This document shows, in pieces, positions 28,026 through 37,086 of a stretch of 64,000 nucleotides of DNA. A model generated the notes under the pieces. The model searched no databases. It worked only from the letters and a program-made list of their open reading frames with translations, and had not been told where the DNA came from. Source of the DNA: Xanthomonas campestris pv. badrii (lineage in GTDB: Bacteria > Pseudomonadota > Gammaproteobacteria > Xanthomonadales > Xanthomonadaceae); NCBI RefSeq assembly GCF_012848175.1, contig NZ_CP051651.1, positions 1,178,001-1,242,000 on the forward strand, in the 5' to 3' direction. Made by a program: the position numbers and the translations under genes. Numbering within the stretch: the first letter of the stretch is position 1; every line of letters begins with the position of its first letter.

Positions 28026-29126
28026 TTACTCGCCGCGGAGTTTGTGCAGGAAGCGCGGCGCAGTACGGCCCAGCGGCAGCTTGAGTTTGCTGATCGCCTC
28101 GATGCGGGTTTCGGCGATCTGATCGGCCGCCACCTGCGGTGAAACGTCCTGCTGCGCCGACAGGTCGAAGACCTTTTCCAGGTTGTGGTAAATGCTGCGG
28201 ATCAGGCGCATGGCGCGTTCGCGGTTGTAGCCGTCGATTTCCAGCGAGACATTCATCACCCCGCCGGCATTGACCACGTAATCGGGCGCACAAAGGATGC
28301 CGCGCCGGTGCAGTTCCTCGCCGATGGCGGCGCTGGCGAGCTGATTATTGGCGGTGCCGCAGATGATCCTGGCCTTGAGTTGCGGCAGGGTCTGTTCGTT
28401 GATGGCCCCCTCCAGCGCGCAGGGAGCGAAGACGTCGGCCGCGACCTGATGGATCTCGTCCGGGCGCACGGCCTCGGCGCCGTACTCGGCGACCGCGCGG
28501 TCCACCAGTGCCTGATTCAGATCGGCCACGTAGAGTTTGGCGCCGCGTTCCTTGAGCAGCTTGACCAATTCCATGCCGATGTGGCCCAGGCCCTGGATCG
28601 CGATGCTGGCCTTGCCCACTTCCTCATGGCCAAGCTTGCGATTGAGCGAGGCCATCAGCGCCTGCAGCGCGCCATAGGCGGTGAAGGGAGCTGGGTCGCC
28701 GGAACCGCGATGCACCTGGTGCACGCCAGTGACGTACTCGCTTTCCAGGTAGATCTGCTCCATGTCGTTGACGTCGGTGCCGACATCTTCGGAGGTGATG
28801 TAGCGCCCGCCCAAGGTGTCCACGAACCGGCCGAATGCGCGAAACAGCGCCTCGCTCTTGTCGGTCTTGGGGTCGCCGATGATCACCGCCTTGCCGCCAC
28901 CGACGTTCAGGCCGGCCAGTGCGTTCTTGTAGGTCATGGTGCGGCTGAGGCGCAGTGCATCGTCCAGCGCCGCCTCGCTGGTTGGGTAGGGACGCATGCG
29001 CACGCCGCCCAGGGCGGGCCCGAGCCGCGTACTGTGCAACGCAATGATGGCCTTGAGACCGGCATCGCGGTTGTGACAGAAGATCACCTGCTCGTGGCCG
29101 GTGGTGTCGAGGGTTTCGAAAAGCAT
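28026..29126 (-). CDS. Leucine/phenylalanine/valine-type dehydrogenase
   Basis: The 366-residue protein belongs to the Glu/Leu/Phe/Val dehydrogenase family. It has the substrate-pocket segment LGGVRMRPY, catalytic Lys in TYKNALAGLNVGGGK, and NAD-binding GLGHIG. The size fits leucine dehydrogenases rather than the larger glutamate enzymes. It would deaminate branched-chain amino acids oxidatively. ATG 29126 (MLFETLD) is chosen; the upstream 20 codons look non-homologous. Confidence 0.88.
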   Translation of the reverse strand: MLFETLDTTGHEQVIFCHNRDAGLKAIIALHSTRLGPALGGVRMRPYPTSEAALDDALRLSRTMTYKNALAGLNVGGGKAVIIGDPKTDKSEALFRAFGRFVDTLGGRYITSEDVGTDVNDMEQIYLESEYVTGVHQVHRGSGDPAPFTAYGALQALMASLNRKLGHEEVGKASIAIQGLGHIGMELVKLLKERGAKLYVADLNQALVDRAVAEYGAEAVRPDEIHQVAADVFAPCALEGAINEQTLPQLKARIICGTANNQLASAAIGEELHRRGILCAPDYVVNAGGVMNVSLEIDGYNRERAMRLIRSIYHNLEKVFDLSAQQDVSPQVAADQIAETRIEAISKLKLPLGRTAPRFLHKLRGE

Positions 29127-29282
29127 CGAAGGCTCCGCGGGGCTGCGTGATGTGCCTTCCCTGAGGCCGGGTCTGCACCCGTGCAATGGGAAACAAAAAA
29201 CGCGACGTTTGCAGATCCAGTCCGGTCACGTCGCGCTGCAACATTTTAAACCACGTCGACAGGGGGTTGTGTATGAATCTGT

Positions 29283-30539
29283 TCACCAATCCCGATAGCG
29301 CCGCTGCCGAAACCACAGCGTCCCCAGCCACTTGCTTCCGGCCGTGACCGGCAGCCCGGCATGGAGCGAATCCGGATCGGGGCGGCCATCGGGGTGGAGA
29401 TTGTCGAAGCACACCACGGAGCCGGCACGCGGCCGTACGCGGAGACCTGCGATCGGGAACTCGGTCTGGCCGCCTGCTTCGACTGCATTGAGGTAGACGC
29501 AGACGGTACGCAGACGATTGCCGGCAGCGGGGCGGTCGGCCGCCACTCTGCCTGCCGGCAGGTAGTCACGATGTGCGCGATAGTGCTCGCCGGGTGCATA
29601 GCACAGCACCGAAAGCGGTTCGGCGTGGGCCAGTGGCAGTCGCGCGCACGCGGCCAGCCGCGCCTGGGCCGCACGCGCCGCAAAGTCTTCCAGAACCGGA
29701 TCCAGTGTGGCGCCGCGGCTGGTGCGGACCGGTGTGTGGTGCGTGCCTGCATCATTGGGATCTACCACCTGGGAGGCGCGTAGATGTGGGCGCGCCAGCA
29801 GGATCAGCAACCGACATTCGTCGGCGGACAGCACGGCCGAGTGTTCCTCGATCAGCGGCCCCAGGTGGCGCCGCGTCGGCAGGCCGTGCGGCGTAAAGCG
29901 TACGCTGCTGGCCTCGCTGGCCTCGGCGGGCTCGGGAGGCGCAATGTCGAGATCGGGAAGGGCGGTAATGCCCAGCGGCTGCAGCTGCTGCAGGAGATGG
30001 GCAGCAGCTTCCGGCTGACGAGGCACACCTTCGCCGCGTTGCAGGCGCTCGGCAAGCAGGACCGCCGCGGGCACGTCCCCGACCGATGCGGCGTGTTCCA
30101 GCAGGCCGACGCAGCGCTGTTGCTGGCGCGGATCATTGATCCGGCCGTGCTGGATCGCCAACGCGCGCAGGGCCGGGGGATAGCCGGCCGCCGCCGCCGC
30201 GTGCAGGCGCGCAAGCCCCTGGGCTTCCAGCTCCACTGGGTTACTGCTGACTGCCAGCGTCGCCAACAGGTAACCCGCTGCCGCGGCACCGCCGCGTTCG
30301 GCGTTTTGCCAATGCATTTGTGCCTGATCGACATCCACCGTGCAGCCGATGCCGTACGCCAGCAGGCGGCCGGCCTCGATGTGCGCAGTGGCATCGCCAG
30401 TCGCTGCACTGCGCAAATACCAGGCAAGGGACTCTTCTGCCTGGCCGCTGCGTATCAGTGCCTGTGCCAGGGCATTCATGGCCGCAGGTTGTCGGCTTTG
30501 TGCGGCAAGCAGAAGGCTGTCGAGTGAGGGTGCATGCAT
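29283..30539 (-). CDS. Sel1-repeat protein fused to a 2OG-Fe(II) (prolyl-hydroxylase-like) oxygenase
   Basis: The first about 190 of 418 residues are helical Sel1/TPR-like repeats (AAATGDATAHIEAGRLLAYG and similar units). The C-terminal about 190 form a prolyl 4-hydroxylase-type dioxygenase with the iron triad HxD in YRAHRDYL and the distal His in DSLHAGLPV, followed by the 2OG-binding basic segment (SKWLGTLWFRQRRYRDW). Its target protein is unknown; the repeats probably choose it. Start ATG 30539; an overlapping second ATG is not separable. Confidence 0.87.
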   Translation of the reverse strand: MHAPSLDSLLLAAQSRQPAAMNALAQALIRSGQAEESLAWYLRSAATGDATAHIEAGRLLAYGIGCTVDVDQAQMHWQNAERGGAAAAGYLLATLAVSSNPVELEAQGLARLHAAAAAGYPPALRALAIQHGRINDPRQQQRCVGLLEHAASVGDVPAAVLLAERLQRGEGVPRQPEAAAHLLQQLQPLGITALPDLDIAPPEPAEASEASSVRFTPHGLPTRRHLGPLIEEHSAVLSADECRLLILLARPHLRASQVVDPNDAGTHHTPVRTSRGATLDPVLEDFAARAAQARLAACARLPLAHAEPLSVLCYAPGEHYRAHRDYLPAGRVAADRPAAGNRLRTVCVYLNAVEAGGQTEFPIAGLRVRPRAGSVVCFDNLHPDGRPDPDSLHAGLPVTAGSKWLGTLWFRQRRYRDW

Positions 30540-30574
30540 CAGTGCATCCTAAGCCCTGGCTCTGTCCTGCGCGA

Positions 30575-31075
30575 TCAGTTGCCTGCTTGAAGTGCCAGAT
30601 GGGTCAGGTACAAACGCAGATCGAATTCCAGCTGGTGGTAATCCGGGCGCATGTGGTGACACAGTTGGTAGAAGGCCTTGTTGTGATCGGCCTCTTTCAG
30701 GTGCGCCAGCTCGTGGGCCACGATCATGTGCAGGAAGGGTTCGGGCGCGTCACGAAACACCGAGGCAATGCGGATCTCGCGGCTGGCCTTGAGCCGGCCG
30801 CCGTGGACGCGCGAGATGGCGGTATGCGTGCCCAGTGCGTGCTTCACCACCTGCAGATGGTTGTCGTAGACGGCCTTGTGCAAGGTCGGGGAGGAGCGCA
30901 TGTAACGCTCCTTCATGGCCTTGACGTAGTCATACAGGTGGCGATCGGTGCGGATGGAGTGCCGCTCCGGATAGCGCTGTGCCAGTACCGCGGCAAGCTT
31001 GTCCTGCGCAATCAATTCGCGCACCTGATCCAGGACGGCGGGTGGGTAACCGGTGAGGTAGCGAAGGGTGTCCAT
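30575..31075 (-). CDS. YgjP-like M48-family metallopeptidase domain protein
   Basis: A 166-residue soluble protein with the zinc-protease motif HELAHLKEADHNKAFY and the downstream family motif (DYHQLEFDLR). The YgjP/SprT-like group has the metzincin-type HExxH fold, but proteolysis is poorly documented. ATG 31075 (MDTLRYL) is taken; an in-frame ATG at 31102 is also possible. It lies 35 bp upstream of the Sel1 oxygenase gene on the same strand and may be co-transcribed with it. Confidence 0.82.
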   Translation of the reverse strand: MDTLRYLTGYPPAVLDQVRELIAQDKLAAVLAQRYPERHSIRTDRHLYDYVKAMKERYMRSSPTLHKAVYDNHLQVVKHALGTHTAISRVHGGRLKASREIRIASVFRDAPEPFLHMIVAHELAHLKEADHNKAFYQLCHHMRPDYHQLEFDLRLYLTHLALQAGN

Positions 31076-31520
31076 GGCGATCGGGTGCGGCGAGAACTGC
31101 ATGATCGCCGATGCGGGCAGAACTGGCGACTGTTCCGATGGGATGCTCGCCAGCAGTGAATTTCAAGCGATGGCGGGAATGTGGATGTTGTGGAGGCCGC
31201 CGTGACGGTCGCAAAAGCCGTTGTGAGGTGGCAGGCGGGCGGCTGGTTGCGCGGAGCGTTTTCGTCGACGCAATGCAGAGTTCAAAAGCGGACGCTATCG
31301 AACCAGTGTAAGGCGACTGCATGGCTTCAGTGGTGTGGCTACGTACCTGCGGGCTGGCACTGCTGCGTCAGTCCGGGGTGATGGACGTGTGCCAGCGTGT
31401 GTCATGCGTATTCACGAATGCGGCACATCCGGGTGGGTAGCGTGCAGCGCATGTTTTGCGGCGATGTGCCGCGAATACACGATTGAACGATTGCACTGTG
31501 TCGAACTAGGAGACAACAAC
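31076..31520. other. 445-bp divergent intergenic stretch
   Basis: Lies between the YgjP-like gene (-) and the DUF1328 gene (+). Short frames here have no conserved character. The right-hand end probably holds the DUF1328 promoter; an AGGAGA ribosome site is at 31509-31514. Nothing else recognised. Confidence 0.5.
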
Positions 31521-31694
31521 ATGATCAAGTGGGCCATTATCTTCGCCATCATCGGACTGATTGCCGGTGCGCTTGGATTTGGTGGAATGGCAGGCGCCGC
31601 GATGGGCATTGCCAAGTTCCTGTTCTGGGCCGGCATCATCATTGCCATCGTGCTGTTCGTGCTGGGCATGACGATCGCCAAGAAGGTGACCTGA
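31521..31694 (+). CDS. DUF1328 small membrane protein (YtjA family)
   Basis: The 57-residue protein is two hydrophobic helices joined by a Gly-rich turn ([14 protein letters not shown]), typical of the YtjA/DUF1328 family of stress-induced inner-membrane peptides with no known activity. The start is fixed by AGGAGA seven bases upstream. A strong terminator follows at 31747, so it is a single-gene transcript. Confidence 0.9.
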   Translation: MIKWAIIFAIIGLIAGALGFGGMAGAAMGIAKFLFWAGIIIAIVLFVLGMTIAKKVT

Positions 31695-31746
31695 GGCGGC
31701 ACGCAGATTCTCGCGAAGGCATCTCGACGAGTGCCATGCAGCCAAG

Positions 31747-31779
31747 AAGAGCGGCCATTGGCCGCTCTTTTCTTTTTTT
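31747..31779 (+). terminator. Rho-independent terminator after the DUF1328 gene
   Basis: A 10-bp perfect stem AAGAGCGGCC / GGCCGCTCTT (31747-31769) with loop ATT is followed by TTCTTTTTTT. Confidence 0.93.
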
Positions 31780-31856
31780 ACGTGATTTTCCGGCTACAGT
31801 GCCGCAGGCGGCCGCAACCGTAGTTGGTACCCACAGATTGCCGGTCTGACCTGTCG

Positions 31857-32111
31857 TCAGACGCCGGTGTTGTCGGCCGTGGTATGCAGCGCGATGTTGA
31901 GCTGATCGATGGTCACGATCCAGTCGGCATCGTCGAGGCGTTCTTCACGCAGCAACTGCGCCTGTGCAGGCGTCCAGAACGGCGCCTCCTCCAGTCGCAT
32001 CTCGCCCGGCAGCGGCGAATGTTCGGCGATGAAAGTGCGAATACTCGCCTCGTCTGACGGAAGGCCAAGCTGGGCAAACAATTCCGAGAACGGATGAACG
32101 GGGTGTTCCAT
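31857..32111 (-). CDS. DUF2789 family protein
   Basis: An 84-residue acidic, soluble, probably helical protein (PFSELFAQLGLPSDEASI, AQLLREERLDDADWIVTIDQLN) that matches the DUF2789 family. Its function is unknown. It is convergent with the DUF1328 terminator and has its own start at ATG 32111. Confidence 0.8.
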   Translation of the reverse strand: MEHPVHPFSELFAQLGLPSDEASIRTFIAEHSPLPGEMRLEEAPFWTPAQAQLLREERLDDADWIVTIDQLNIALHTTADNTGV

Positions 32112-32242
32112 TGCAACTCCTTTGTAGGTGCAGGCGATCGGATGTTAGAGCAGGCAGTTTGAGGGCACTGTGCACGGCCGGCTTGGATTTGCCTGCGCCG
32201 ATGACCATAGTGTCAGCCTGACCAGCGAAGGGTGAGACCACC

Positions 32243-32509
32243 ATGGCAACCGGATGGGCGGGTGATGGAGCGGTGCAGGACCAGATCGATGCCACTGTCG
32301 AGGATGCAATCAAACGCGCACGGAGCCAGCTGCACCGGGGGCCTAGCCTGACGCACTGCGAGGACTGTGACGCATCGATTCCAGAGGCGCGTCGCAAGGC
32401 CGTGCCGGGCGTGCACCTGTGCGTGAGCTGTCAGGAAATGCATGATCAGGAGCTTGGGGCGCAGAGCGGCTTCAACCGCCGTGGCAGCAAGGACAGTCAG
32501 CTGCGCTGA
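32243..32509 (+). CDS. DksA/TraR-type C4 zinc-finger protein
   Basis: An 88-residue protein with the four-cysteine zinc finger CEDCDASIPEARRKAVPG...CVSC of the DksA/TraR family and a short N-terminal helix instead of a long coiled coil. Such short forms (YbiI-like) may bind the RNA polymerase secondary channel. That is inferred from the family and is unproven for this length. Confidence 0.85.
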   Translation: MATGWAGDGAVQDQIDATVEDAIKRARSQLHRGPSLTHCEDCDASIPEARRKAVPGVHLCVSCQEMHDQELGAQSGFNRRGSKDSQLR

Positions 32510-32660
32510 CCGGGCCGGTGGCCTGTCCGTCAGCATGCGGGCGCAAGGCTGTGTCGTGCGAACGGAGCAGGCGATACCTTGGCACGCGCATGCGACAAAG
32601 CGCCGATGTACATGGCGGCGCAGCTCGCGTGGCACGCCAGCCGCGTGAGCTGCTGCGCTG

Positions 32661-33254
32661 TTAGCTTGCGTTGAAGCCGCTACTCTCGCGCCAACGACGC
32701 GTCGTGCGCTGGAAGAACAGGCTGTTGGGTACCTGCAGTACGCTGCCGGCATGGTCGCCGGTTTCTTCCAGCGTCGTGTAGATCACATTGATATCGATCA
32801 CGCGCCCCTTCAGGCCTGGCTTGTCGCCCCCTTCGAGCAATTCGATGTGGTCGTGCAGCCGGAAGGGGCGGGTGGTGATGATCAGGAATGTGCAGAAGAT
32901 ATTGGACAGCACACTCCACGCAGCGAAGAACGCGACCGCGCCAACCGCTGCAAAGCTGGTGAAGGCCGTCCACAGCACGGCGGTCGAAACCCCAAGCACA
33001 TGCAGCGCAATGAGAATCGCACTGAGCGAAATCACGAAGCTTCCGACGCGGCGAATACCAATCGTAATCTCGGCCGGGACGCTGTAATGCGCGCAGATGC
33101 GCCGCAAGAGTTGGCGCAGCAGTAACCGGGTTAGCGCCGCCACCGCGAGGATCATGACGATCTTGATCGTTGGCACCGCCACCGCCAGCCATTCCGGATT
33201 CCAGTGCGGCAACAGACTGCGGATCATGGCGGGCAAGGCATCGGACGCGGACAT
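32661..33254 (-). CDS. MscS-type mechanosensitive channel, short form
   Basis: The 197-residue protein has about three membrane helices (about 22-42, 60-82 and 92-115) and the MscS beta-domain opening (FRLHDHIELLEGGDKPGLKGRVIDIN). It ends soon after the beta-domain and lacks most of the large C-terminal cage found in MscS (286 residues). ATG 33254 (MSASDA) is taken; the start forms a TGATG junction with an unidentified minus-strand frame upstream. Confidence 0.85.
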   Translation of the reverse strand: MSASDALPAMIRSLLPHWNPEWLAVAVPTIKIVMILAVAALTRLLLRQLLRRICAHYSVPAEITIGIRRVGSFVISLSAILIALHVLGVSTAVLWTAFTSFAAVGAVAFFAAWSVLSNIFCTFLIITTRPFRLHDHIELLEGGDKPGLKGRVIDINVIYTTLEETGDHAGSVLQVPNSLFFQRTTRRWRESSGFNAS

Positions 33255-33592
33255 CACTGCATGGGAAGGCGGAACAGGCGCCCATTGTAACGTGCGACTG
33301 CCGACCACCAGGAGCAGGGCATCAATGCACGCTCACCCCGCCAGACACGCTGCCCGCCGCGATCGGCTTGCTCGGGGCGTTGCGATGGGTGACGCTGCCA
33401 GGTCTGCTCGACGGCACGGGCCGGCATCCATCCAGCCAAGCCATCCAGGCCAACGCAGGAAGACTGCGGCCACGCGATGCGTCGCAGGCACAGTTCGATC
33501 CGGGTAAAGGTTTTGCGCTCCAGCGGCAGGGCGGGGATGCGATCGCTGCAACGCCAGGCCGATCCGGCGGCGGGTGAGCACGTGAGATTCAT
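33254..33592 (-). CDS. Possible 112-residue ORF preceding the MscS gene
   Basis: This frame starts at ATG 33592 and stops in a TGATG overlap with the MscS-like start, which would fit a coupled gene. The product is Arg/Trp-rich with GLDGLAGWMPARAVE, a segment vaguely like an SH3-type strand. Third-codon GC looks lower than in neighbours and no family is recognised. It abuts the decayed anti-sigma locus on the other strand and may itself be debris. Confidence 0.28.
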   Translation of the reverse strand: MNLTCSPAAGSAWRCSDRIPALPLERKTFTRIELCLRRIAWPQSSCVGLDGLAGWMPARAVEQTWQRHPSQRPEQADRGGQRVWRGERALMPCSWWSAVARYNGRLFRLPMQ

Positions 33593-34014
33593 GTGCGAAA
33601 AAAGGCCGCAGCAACGCCTGCCACCTGCGCAGGTGTGGGAACGCATCGCTCCCGCAATGGCGCCGGGTACTACCGGCACTCGGCGTGGCCCTGGCCGCGG
33701 CGGTGGCCGTGATCGCGGTGGTGCCCGGCATCCACCGGCCGGCGCCACCACCCGCACAGCCGGCGCTGGTGCTGCAGGCGCAGGCGATGGCTGGGCAACA
33801 CCAGCCGGCCATGGCGGAATTTCCGCTGCAGCAGGTGCCGGTGGAGCTGCGGCCCGCGCTGGACGCGCTGGATCACAGTGCCTGCAGCATTCATGCCGCC
33901 ATCGTGCAGAGCCCGCGTTCGGCCTTTTCGTTCTCGCAGCTGCAGCGTACCTACGCCAAGCGGCTGCAGTTGACCCGTCTCGCCTTGCAAGGCGAGGCGT
34001 CCTTAACGAGTTGA
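33591..34014 (+). pseudogene. Frameshifted, 5'-truncated anti-sigma-factor-like gene
   Basis: Two frames each carry part of one protein. The first reads RLPPAQVWERIAP, an anti-sigma style cytoplasmic segment. From about 33652 the continuation is in another frame: QWRRVLPALGVALAAAVAVI (a membrane helix), then a periplasmic part ending in LQRTYAKRLQLTRLALQ. A single frame change near 33650 would join them. No intact sigma factor lies upstream, so the operon's front end appears to be lost. Confidence 0.6.
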
Positions 34015-34019
34015 GAAGC

Positions 34020-34587
34020 ATGCCCATGCGCTACGCCACCGTTTCCCTGCTGCTGTTGGCCGCGTTTTGCGCTAAGCCTGCGGCAGCGCAGACTGCCGTG
34101 AATCAGCGTCATCCGCTGGTGCGCGGAGGGCGAGTGGAACTGGGAAACATGGCCGGCAAGATCCGTTTGCGCGGCTGGGCCCGCGACCAAGTACGGTCAG
34201 CGGGAGATCGACGCGCAGGCCGGCGCCAGCGGCGGGGTGTCGGTCGAATCGGTATCCGGTCAGATCCGGATCGGCGCCGGCCAGGTGTCGCAGTTGCGCT
34301 CGGAAAGCGTATCGGGCGCGACCGTATTGACAGTGGCCGGGCTGGCGCCGGGCGGCAGCATTTCTGCAGAAAGCGTCAGCGGCACGACCACGCTGGGGCT
34401 GCCGCGCAACGTGCCGGCAGCGCTGGACGTGGACGTGTTCAGCGGCCACATCCGCTCGGTGGTCGGCAAGGTCGAGCGCCCCGAGTACGGCCCCGGCAAG
34501 CACCTGGGCACCACGCTGGGCGGCGGCAATGGCGACATCAAGCTGGAGTCGCACTCGGGCTCGGTGCGTATCGACTACACCAACTGA
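34020..34587 (+). pseudogene. DUF4097-type beta-repeat protein with internal deletion and frameshift
   Basis: The start reads as a signal peptide and mature N terminus (YATVSLLLLAAFCAKPAAAQ ... GKIRLRGWARDQV) in one frame. From about 34195 the typical repeating strands (VSVESVSGQIRI, LRSESVSGATVL, ISAESVSGTTTL, GDIKLESHSGSVRIDY) continue in another frame to 34587. The sequence between seems to be missing; the two parts total about 185 codons, short for this family. It probably belonged to the same ECF/anti-sigma operon as the preceding pseudogene. Confidence 0.72.
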
Positions 34588-34723
34588 GCCGCGGCAACCG
34601 GGCCTGCAAAACAAACGTGCCACCTTGCGGTGGCACGTCGGTGAAACACTTCAGGGCAACCCTTGCAGGCAACTGCCGGTCTGCTCGCCGCCCGGCGGGG
34701 GCAAAACGACAGCAGCGTGCCGC

Positions 34724-34909
34724 TCAGCCGATCTTGTCGCCATCGTTGCGCGCGGGGCCGAAGTTGGTGGTGAGCACTTCGATCCGGCCGCCGGTCTTGC
34801 GGAACGCGGCAATGTCGGCAGCGATGCGCTCACGACTGAGCGGCTGCGACTTGCCTTCGCTGCGAGCGATGCTGGGCTGGGATTTCTGCTTGGTCGCGGG
34901 ACGTGCCAT
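34724..34909 (-). CDS. Conserved small hypothetical protein, 61 residues
   Basis: A basic, Ser/Lys-rich N terminus (MARPATKQKSQPSIARSEGK) is followed by a predicted helix and a short strand (AADIAAFRKTGGRIEVL). AGGAGG six bases upstream of ATG 34909 strongly supports a real gene and rules out the longer frame. No function is known; the charged tail plus GGxIxxL segment suggests nucleic-acid or protein binding, without proof. Confidence 0.72.
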   Translation of the reverse strand: MARPATKQKSQPSIARSEGKSQPLSRERIAADIAAFRKTGGRIEVLTTNFGPARNDGDKIG

Positions 34910-35099
34910 GTGGCCTCCTGTAGCGGGGAAGTGCAATGACACCGCGTGCGGCGAAGAGTGGCGCGCGCGTGAAGCGGTGTCGAGAAGTGCGATCGCGCTC
35001 GGTGCGCAATCGCGGCGGCACGGCGGGCGTGCCTTGCCGGCATGACGGCGGGGCGTCAGGCAGCAACCGTGCATTATACGAGCTGACTGGCGATTTTTG

Positions 35100-36476
35100 T
35101 TAACCGTCCGATGGACGGGCGCCGCCTGCCGCCGCCCAGGCCAGGCCTTGCACGACCCCGAACGACGGATCGCCCTGCACCATGCGCGATTCCGGGAAAG
35201 CGGCCGCCACTGCGTCGCGCAGATAGCCGGCGCGCGACATGCCGCCAGTCAGGAACAGGGTGGCCGGCGGCGCGGCCATGTCGGCGCGGACCTGCGCCAG
35301 CAGCGCTTCCAGCTCGCGCAGGTAGCTGGAGGCGGACGCAACCAAGGCATCGGCCTGCACGTCGACCTGCAGGCCGCGTTCGATGAAATCCAGTGCCGTG
35401 TGGTGCTGGTCGGCTTCGCTGAGCGCAATCTTGCAGGCTTCCACGTTGCGATACAGGCGCGCGGTATTGCCGGTGTCCTGCAGCGCCTTCAGGCGCGTAT
35501 CGAACGGGGCCGGGGCGTCCTGGTAGTTGTGCAGGCGGAACTCGCGCTGGCGCGTCATGTCCTGCACCATCGCCGCTTCCACGTAATGGTGCGCCGGCAC
35601 CCGGGTGCTGCCGCGCCCGAACAGCGGCATGTAGCTGGCAAGGCTGAGTGCCAGATCGATATCGGTCCCGCCGCGCGCGATGCCCCAGGCGCGATGCACC
35701 TGCGGCGCGGTGCTGCCTCCGACGCTGGCATGCGCGATATCGGTGGTACCGCCCCCGATATCGACCACCACGGTCTCGTGCCGGCTGTCGTGGCTGACGT
35801 GGTAATGCATGGCCGCGGCAGCGGGTTCTTCGAGAAACTCCACACTGTCGAAGCCGGCGGCGATGGCGGCGCTCTGCAGGATATCCAGCGCCTGTGCATT
35901 GCCTGCATCACCGATCGAACTGCGGAACTGCACCGGACGACCGAGCACGGCGGCGCGGATATTGATGTCGAACTGACGCGAGGCGGTGAGGCGGATATGT
36001 TCCAGCACGTGCGTGGCGATGCCGGTGATGGTCTGGCGCGCACGCGGATGCAGGTTGTAGCCCAGCATCGACTTGGGACTCTGCACCAGATTGCCTTCGC
36101 CTTCGAGAAAATAGGCGTCCAACGCCTCGTCGCCGTACACCGCGTTCTGCAGCAGTGCCGCCGAACTCCGCGGCTCGCGTACCTGCTGCTCCATCCACTG
36201 GCGGCGCACGATACGCAGCGCATCGCGCCGCAGGCTGTCGGGATTGGACAAGCGCCCGGCCGCGGTGGCGTCGCGGCGCGCGGAATCGATCAGGCGCTCC
36301 ATCTCGTATTCCAGCGCCGGTGTCAGGCTGAAATCCTCCGGGTCGCGCATGGTCTCGGGAAAGTACACCGTGGTGCGGAACTGCAAGGCCTCGCCGAAGC
36401 GCACCGGCTCCACCTGGCCGTCGACGATTGCCGCAGCGGCGGAGTTGCTGGTACCGAAGTCGATGCCGAGTTTCAT
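35100..36476 (-). CDS. Hsp70-family chaperone, YegD-like
   Basis: The 458-residue protein has the actin-like ATPase fold (GIDFGTSNS, VVVDIGGGTTDIAHA, EEPAAAAMHY) but ends soon after the nucleotide-binding domain. It lacks the substrate-binding beta-sandwich and lid of DnaK, as in E. coli YegD. Clients and co-chaperones are unknown. It is followed at 36613 by slyD on the same strand, another folding factor. Confidence 0.9.
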   Translation of the reverse strand: MKLGIDFGTSNSAAAAIVDGQVEPVRFGEALQFRTTVYFPETMRDPEDFSLTPALEYEMERLIDSARRDATAAGRLSNPDSLRRDALRIVRRQWMEQQVREPRSSAALLQNAVYGDEALDAYFLEGEGNLVQSPKSMLGYNLHPRARQTITGIATHVLEHIRLTASRQFDINIRAAVLGRPVQFRSSIGDAGNAQALDILQSAAIAAGFDSVEFLEEPAAAAMHYHVSHDSRHETVVVDIGGGTTDIAHASVGGSTAPQVHRAWGIARGGTDIDLALSLASYMPLFGRGSTRVPAHHYVEAAMVQDMTRQREFRLHNYQDAPAPFDTRLKALQDTGNTARLYRNVEACKIALSEADQHHTALDFIERGLQVDVQADALVASASSYLRELEALLAQVRADMAAPPATLFLTGGMSRAGYLRDAVAAAFPESRMVQGDPSFGVVQGLAWAAAGGARPSDG

Positions 36477-36612
36477 GCGCAGCTGCCTGGGAACGGGCCG
36501 CGCACTGTACTACGCCGGCCGCACCTGCCGTCCAGGCCGGTGGGCCCGGACAGCATCCCTGGACGAAGCAGAGCCAGCGCTGCCATGTGCCGAAGGCACG
36601 CGGCAGCTGGCC

Positions 36613-37086
36613 TCAGGCGGCGACGTCGTCGACGTGGCCCTGGTTCAACTCCTCGGTGGTGGCTTCGCGCACCTGCACCACTTCCACTGCGAAATGCAGG
36701 GTCTGCCCGGCGAGCGGGTGGTTGCCATCCACGGTGACCTGCTCTGGGCCCACCTCGGTCACGGTGACCAGCACTGGACCCTGCTGGGTGCGTGCCTCGA
36801 ACTGCACGCCTGGCACCACCTCCACATCGGTGGGGAAGGCCTTGCGCGGCACATGCTGGATCAACTGCTCGTGGCGTGGGCCATAGCCTTGCTGCGGGGC
36901 GACATCGGCAGTGAGGGTGTCGCCGGCTTGCCTGCCGTCCAGCGCCTGCTCCAGGCCGGGGACGATATTGCCGGCACCATGCAGGTAGCTCAGCGGCGTG
37001 TCCGGCGTGGAACGGTCCAGTACCTGGCCGCTGTCGTCGGAAAGGGTGTAATGAATGGTCGCAACGCGACCCTGGCTGATTTCCAT
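36613..37086 (-). CDS. slyD: FKBP-type peptidyl-prolyl isomerase SlyD
   Basis: The 157-residue protein shows the FKBP core with its IF (chaperone) insertion (LSYLHGAGNIVPGLEQAL, PQQGYGPRHEQLI, GNHPLAGQTLHF). The His-rich metal-binding tail of E. coli SlyD is absent; the tail is short (GHVDDVAA). So nickel-handling is doubtful, while isomerase/chaperone function is likely. ATG 37086 has GGAGG close upstream and is preferred over the longer frame. Confidence 0.88.
   Translation of the reverse strand: MEISQGRVATIHYTLSDDSGQVLDRSTPDTPLSYLHGAGNIVPGLEQALDGRQAGDTLTADVAPQQGYGPRHEQLIQHVPRKAFPTDVEVVPGVQFEARTQQGPVLVTVTEVGPEQVTVDGNHPLAGQTLHFAVEVVQVREATTEELNQGHVDDVAA

Noticed and set aside
33477..35045. 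522-codon plus-strand frame over the decayed locus
   Set aside because: Only short stretches look protein-like; it joins unrelated pieces and runs past the DUF4097 stop through antisense of the 61-residue gene.
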